This document shows positions 26,859 to 33,919 of a stretch of 64,000 bases of DNA, one piece after another. The number at the start of each line of letters is the position of its first letter. Within the stretch, counting starts at the first letter, position 1. The notes beneath the pieces are model-generated. The model did not search any database and was not told where the DNA came from. It saw nothing but the letters and a program-made list of their open reading frames with translations. The translations under genes were made by a program, and so were the position numbers. The DNA comes from Diadema setosum (Eukaryota; Echinodermata; Echinoidea; Diadematoida; Diadematidae): the NCBI GenBank assembly GCA_033980235.1, contig CM067067.1, positions 34,234,560 to 34,298,559 on the forward strand, in the 5' to 3' direction.

Positions 26859-29800
26859 CAGCATTAGTGCTTTGAAATACTTCTGAAATGTGAGTTAGGG
26901 ATAAAAACAACCACTGTAAAAATTTGAATCCATACAAATGATGCTAAGTATTTTAAATATACAAAATGTGAACAATAGTTTTAATAAAAATGTTTCCAGA
27001 CTTAGTGGCCCAAGGTCAGGCCACCACTAATGACATCAAGCGATACCACAAGGCTTAGCCCAGACCACTTAACACCACTTTTTACTAAACGTTGAGCATT
27101 CAACGCTGCCTCATATTTCCTACCCACTTCAAGCTGAGTTTCCAATATGCTGATTTGCATGGCATGGAATATAAACCATGTACAGTATAAAATAAGAAGG
27201 TCTTGTTAAGAGACTATACATGGAGCAATACGCAGACACACAGAAAAACCAATCACCTACAGTGCATGTGCAGTTAGTGGACAAATGATTTTTAGACATT
27301 CACACGAGATAAAGAAAAAGAAGAGAATAGATTCGACACTTCAAATGAAGTGGAGTTTCCAGTCATGCTCGTTTGTGTGGCATAAATATACACTACAGTA
27401 AATCAAAGGTCTTGTCAAAAGGCTGTTTACACACACAGCAATATGCAGAGACACAGAAAAACCATCACCTGTTGTGCATGTGCAGATAGCGGACAAATGA
27501 TTTTTAGACATTCGTCCGAGATTAAGAAAAAAAGAGGATAGTTTTGACACTTCAAATGAAAGTTGGCAAATGTGTCTGTGGGAAATGCATGTTATATATC
27601 CTCAGTGGGTTAATACACAAACACAACATGGAGCATCTATGACACTTTAGTTTGAGATATATGCCATTGATAAAAACATGATAAAAACATTTGCAACTGG
27701 TGTAGAACTTTGCACAATACAAGATATTTACCTCCAAATTTTTCAGCTGTCAACCCTACAGCCTTCATCAGCTGACAACCTGCGTTTATCTTCTCATTGA
27801 TCAATAAACGTGTACTAGATTATAGAATACAGTTGAACCTCTCGTATCCGGACAAGTCGGGACCGGGGCTCATCCGGATAAGGGATTTGGCCGGATACGG
27901 GAGACTCGATGCTTTATACATGTACATATACATACACATGTATCTGATGTAGCCCATTGTAGTACCACATGTAGTAATGTGTATACTGCAACCTTTTCAT
28001 TGTTACATTTGGGGATGTTTGGGGATGTTGAAATGTCTGGAGGTAAGCAATTTGGAAGGAAATTTGATGTAATGTATTAATCATGTTGGAAGTAATATGT
28101 AATTCATGTGTGTTTGGGTAGGAGTTGTCAAGGAGTTGGGAATCCCCCTTTCCTCCCGTAATTATCAATAAAAAATCACGGCGAGATTGCGTCCGTATAA
28201 TAGAGAGATCCGGATAAAGGGAGGCCGGATAAGAGCTAGAGGTTCAACTGTATCTGTAGCATTGACATCTGACAGTTTTGGAGGTAAATATTTTGTATTG
28301 AGATCGAAAAGTCTAACACCAATTTCAGATGAATTTCCAACAGAGATGAGCTCCAACTCTTATATGCAAGCATGAATACATTGAAGAACTGTTCATTTTT
28401 ATCAACATTACTGCTTAATGAAAACACATGTAGCTTCTATATTCCAATATGCCTTTCTTCTTTGACTTTCTGCACTAACAAAACCACAATCAGTCAATTA
28501 GTTTGATCTTAAAGTTCACTTAAACACAGAGAGGTGCTTCACTTTGAATTTTGCAGTCACTAGCATTTGAATTCACATGAAAGTGAAAATCATATCTGTA
28601 TGAATGCCAGAATCAAACCCAGTTGATTTGATTTGATTTGATTTGATTTGATTTGATTTGATTTGATTTGATTTCACTGAACTGCAAATAATACATAATA
28701 TGACACTTGTGTCACAATCTTAATGACCTGTCTATCAAATGAGATACAACTGTACTTTTCCAGACCTTTTAAAGTAAGAGCCTTGTTTGTTTGTTTGTTT
28801 GTTTGTTTGTTTGTTTGTTTGTTTGCTCATTTTCCATCTGAGAAGATGGCTGGATAGCCCATGTTCAGCTACGTTATGCTGGTCTTCCATGGGGTCCAGT
28901 TGGATATGAGGTGGGACCACTTCACCGGGTTAATCACCCTGCTCTTTGCGATGAATGAATGAAGCGGAATCTTTTACGTGCACGAGTGGTTGCTCTCTCA
29001 TACATGGGACCTCCACTTTATGTCCTATCCGAGGGACAGAGTGTTTTTCCTCTTGCTAGAGGGGATGGTTTGCTTACACACAACATTGCTCAGTCCAGAC
29101 TCGGGTTCGAACCTGGGCTGCGTGATCGTGAGGCAGACGCGCTACCGACTGAGCCAACTCACCACACTTTTGAGTACAAATATCCTATACATGCATAGGG
29201 ATGGGAGTGAATAGATTGTAATGCTAAAGCTCTACTTAATTGTCTCTCAAAGGTCAAACCCTTTGGATTACAAACACCTCTCCACCAGACCTTAACATTT
29301 GAAAATAACATGATTAGCATTTGGGTTGACCTGTTTCTAAACATGCATACCAACGAGTTCTTTTGTAAGTCGGAAACCCTTCAATATCAGAATCTTCCTA
29401 GACTCTCTTTGCCAAGTGTCTGTCGTGCTTCCTTGGTTTTCAAAACCACTCACTCGGTTCCAAAGTTTACCCATCACAAGCACCATTGCCAAGCACTCCC
29501 CTACCATCCAAAACAGACCACAGTTATTTATACCTCACCCAGCTTGTGCCTTTCCAGCTGGTTGAGAATGTGCTAGGTACATGACTGTAACTAACTGTAC
29601 TGTCAATCAAGAGGCATTCATAGAAACTCTTGTAACTGGGCGATTTGGGGAAATAAAATCAACTGGACAATGTAATTCTGAGTCAGTATATAATGACACA
29701 TATACATATATGTTGCAAAACAGCATTTCATGGTTAATCTAAACATTTCTGGAAATATACTGAAGTGGAGATTCCAGATAGTGTAATACACTGAAATTAA

Positions 29801-32800
29801 TCAGTTTCCTGGAAGTCAATGCAAAAAAAAAAACAAAAAAACAAAAAAACACACAACCTGCTCAGTTCCTTTTTTTTACCAGGTAGGTATGAATGGGCCT
29901 GTATATCTAGAGGTTTTTTATGTAAGTTTTGTAAGCACAAATAATTACATATAGAGAAGAAAAAAATCTCTCTTCACAGCTTACTATAGATATAGGCTGA
30001 TTGTTCCCACACAAAAAGACTATATTTTTGTGTAAGTGTATTCTGTGGCTTTAATATGTTTGTATATATATTAGTGAGTTGTTACATTACATGTCTTAAC
30101 TTGCCTTTTCAGGGGTCTTATTATACAAGCTTGCTTTTCTAAGACCCCTCCACTTTACATCTATAATGCATCTACATGCATTGTCAATTTATATTCAAAT
30201 ATTCTGCAAATTGTTTTAATCGCATATATTCAACAATGTATTCCTTGTTACATATTATTGTTCTCATGTAATTTTTGTATTGTGGAAACTTTGAATAAAC
30301 TTGAAACTTGAAACTTGGCCTCATAGTGCTGTTGGAGAGACAAAACCTTGTATCTAATGTCCAATGCTCATCAGTGGGGAAAAACATGGCAGCCAAAGCA
30401 CTGCTTAAGTGGGAATGCCTTTCCTACAACATGCCATGGTGGCTTCATTTTGGGGGTAAGACAGTAAGGATTTGGATAAGACATTACTCAACAGATTATC
30501 TGACAATTAATCCCAAAAAGTGATTTTCACCAAAATTTGAGATGCAAACTTTTGTCATCCCAGGGACGGTATGCACTGTTGTTCTCATGTGAATAGTACA
30601 GGCACGCAGAATGACCACAGATAATCATAAGACCTCGATCACGTCTTTTAGCTCCAAGGATTTTTAATCAACATCACAAAAACAATCTCAAGATTTAAAG
30701 CTGTTTGTGTCTGTAAATGCAAAACAACCAACACTGAAAAGGCCGAGGGGGGGGGGGGGGCATTCTTTTGAAACGTTCTACCTTATTGTCAGACCTAAAT
30801 TAATCAAAGCAATTTGATGATAAGACAGGAAGTCACTGAAATCCACAATGGTGAGAAAGCAAAAAATTAGATTCCTTGTAGGACACTCCATGGAAAGGGT
30901 GTGATATCAGCTGTAGTCATATAGAGCGCAATGCAACTGTGAACTCTGATGGCTACAGCTCTGATTTGTATGCTCTATAAAATCTGGTTAAAACTGCAAA
31001 GGGTTAAAGGATCCTGCTAACATCTGCAGATGAGAAAAAAAAAAACAGCTTTGCTAGAGCCTCAAAATAGTTCTAAAATGTGAGTTAGGGATAAAAATAA
31101 CCAACATGAAAATGTTAATCAATATAATCAATGTTCAGCATTGTTAAATATACAAAATGCGAACTATACTTTTATTAAAAACCGTTTCTAGAATAAACAG
31201 TCACTATGATGGTTCATTAGCAATATCTCCTCATATTTGTGGCTTTATTACAAAATTTTGTACAGTAGGGTGTTTTGTGATAAAATTGAACTAAGTGTAC
31301 TGTAAAACGAGGAATGTTCATATGCCTTTTAATCTGGTAAATTTCGCGAGAGCCAAGATTCGCGAAATAAAAATGCACACAAAAGTTCTTGTCAACACTA
31401 CGTCATACACTGAATGCCGGTGAAAATTCATGAAAATTTTCATGCCGCGAAAAAGGTCATCGGCTCCAATTCGCGAAAAATGACATGCCACGAATATATC
31501 ATGTTTTACAGTAAATGCATCATACGTGATAATTCGACATAAATAGTAGCTTTAATGTGTATCCATTCCACCAATTAGGGAACCCATTCACACACAAGAG
31601 TTAATAGCCATTAAGAGCCATACTTGCCCTTTGCAAAACCAAGGAGGTTGAAGAGATGGAGTAACAACAGAGTTATTCCCTTTGATCTATGTTCGAAGCC
31701 GTCGCTCAAAAATATTTGAAGCATGTGCCAAACAGGATCTGCCGCGCCGATACAAAGACAATTGACTCGTGTCTCATTGCATAATCACCAGCCACTTTCA
31801 AAGGAAGATTATATCTTCGTATAATCTATGATGGTAATTACTTTTTGCTATACCTTCTTATAAAAGGTAGGTAGTACAGACAGGAGGATGCTCGAACAGA
31901 AATTGAGGAAAAAATGCTGAAATGAAGATGAAAATTACTCGACTGGGCATACGCGGGCACTAATCTGATATATCTATCAATAAAGAATTATACTTGAAGA
32001 TTATTACATATTAGTTTCATTTGGGCAAATTAAGTGGAAAAGTGATAAAACCAGCTTTCCAGGATGGTACAGTTTTAAACATTTTCACATAATACAGCTC
32101 TGATTTACACTTTTGCGCAAATTTCTGAACGGAATTGACTTTTGTTTTACATGCTCTATTATTAAGTGAAATTTCATTTCATTTGATAAATAAATAAGCA
32201 AAATATGGCCAACATTATGATAATGTTCAAAATGAATCTTCAGATCTGGATTGCTCAGCAAGACGGCGGCTTGGAACATCGATCATCAAAGGCACAACTG
32301 CACCGGTCTGTGAAATTCTTTTGTACATCAATAGAAAATCTGACAACTGTTTGAATAATTACAGCCAGTTGGAACTCCATGTATAAAACCTCCTTGGCAA
32401 AACCAAGGGTGCAAAGATGACTGGGTCCATAATAGAGTATTCCACCCAAAGTGCTCCTTTGTACTCCTTGGAGAAGGTCACCAGAAGCCTATTTCATCAA
32501 GCCATTTACAATTTTTTCAGCATGAGTTGCAATTCATTGCAGTTACTATAGCAACAACTTGAATGCTCAATGCTGATTGGTTGTTTCCTGGCTGCTGCTC
32601 ACAGTTACTGCAACTAATCGCAACTTTACAACGATAGCAACTTTCTTTCTGAAATGGGCCTCTGGGTGTATGAGGTGCATTTCTGTGATGACTCTTGAAT
32701 TGTGTGAAAACATGAGTGCTCACACAACCAGAAAGGGTGAAGATAGATAAAATTCCATGATTAAGACCATTATATTCTTATAAATATCTCTGGAGGAGTG

Positions 32801-33888
32801 CTCATATCTTATCAGTGTGAATGAGGTGAAATATGTTAAAAGAAGAAAAAAAAAATCAAAACAAAGCAAAACATAACAAAAAAGATACATGCCAGGGCCA
32901 CTTTTGATGGAAATAGGGAGCAAGCCATCTTGTTTATTTCCAGTCAGTGAACCTGTAGCTGCACAGAAATCATAAGCATGTGGACAACACTGTTAACAAA
33001 TATTTGAAAACAAAAAAAAGGAATCAATAAAATTCATAATTTAACAGACTGATCTGGCAGGATCAGGCAACATGCATTCGTGAGTAAATACTCATATGAT
33101 TGTTTATTTCTATGAGTGTGAATGTGTCCCTATATGTGCATGTGTATCTTTGCGGGTATGATGTCTACACATTGTACAAAGTCCTTTGATCCCCTATCCC
33201 TATAGAAAAAAAAAATCACACTAATAAACATGTAAACTGGATGCATTATCAATCAAAACAGAATAAGGTTACGATAAGCACGAATATCCTCTGAATAAAA
33301 TTTTTACTGACTTAGTAACATGAAATTATTTAAGAGAAATTTATGGCATCTTTGATAAAAAAAGACTGGGGTACAGAGACTACTAATGTTAGCTATTTCA
33401 TTATGATGTATAAGACTGTTTCACTACTACCATTACTTATACACAGCCCTAGTGCTGTCACAAGTACTGTAAAAGTGGAAATTTTCGCGGTGTTGAAATT
33501 TTCGCGCATTTCGCGCAACCAGAAACTAGCGCAAAAATAAAAACAAGCGAATATTTTTGTTTGCCATACGTTCCTGTGCGTGATGTCTTGATTCCGCGGA
33601 ATTAAAAACATGCGAAACTCTTCTGACCCGGCCTAGCGCGAAAAATTAGTCGCGCGAAAATATCCACTTTTACAGTATCTCACTTCACAGAGTGTCTGGT
33701 TGGGCTATACCGGTACTACCATCAACTGTAACATGAAGGGTACTCATGCAAAATCATCTGTGCTACTGACCTAATTATATACCCTATACCGGTATGTAAT
33801 GTTTACCAAAGCATGAAATCCTGAAATGCAGAGCTCTTGTAATGACTTTACAGTAAATTTCCTTGCCGTGCCCCCCCCCCCCCCCCCG

Positions 33889-33919
<31 letters not shown>

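Noticed and set aside
29090..29165. Possible tRNA gene with intact A and B boxes
   Set aside because: It continues into a body and AAAC tail shared with 46146-46305, so it is a SINE head.
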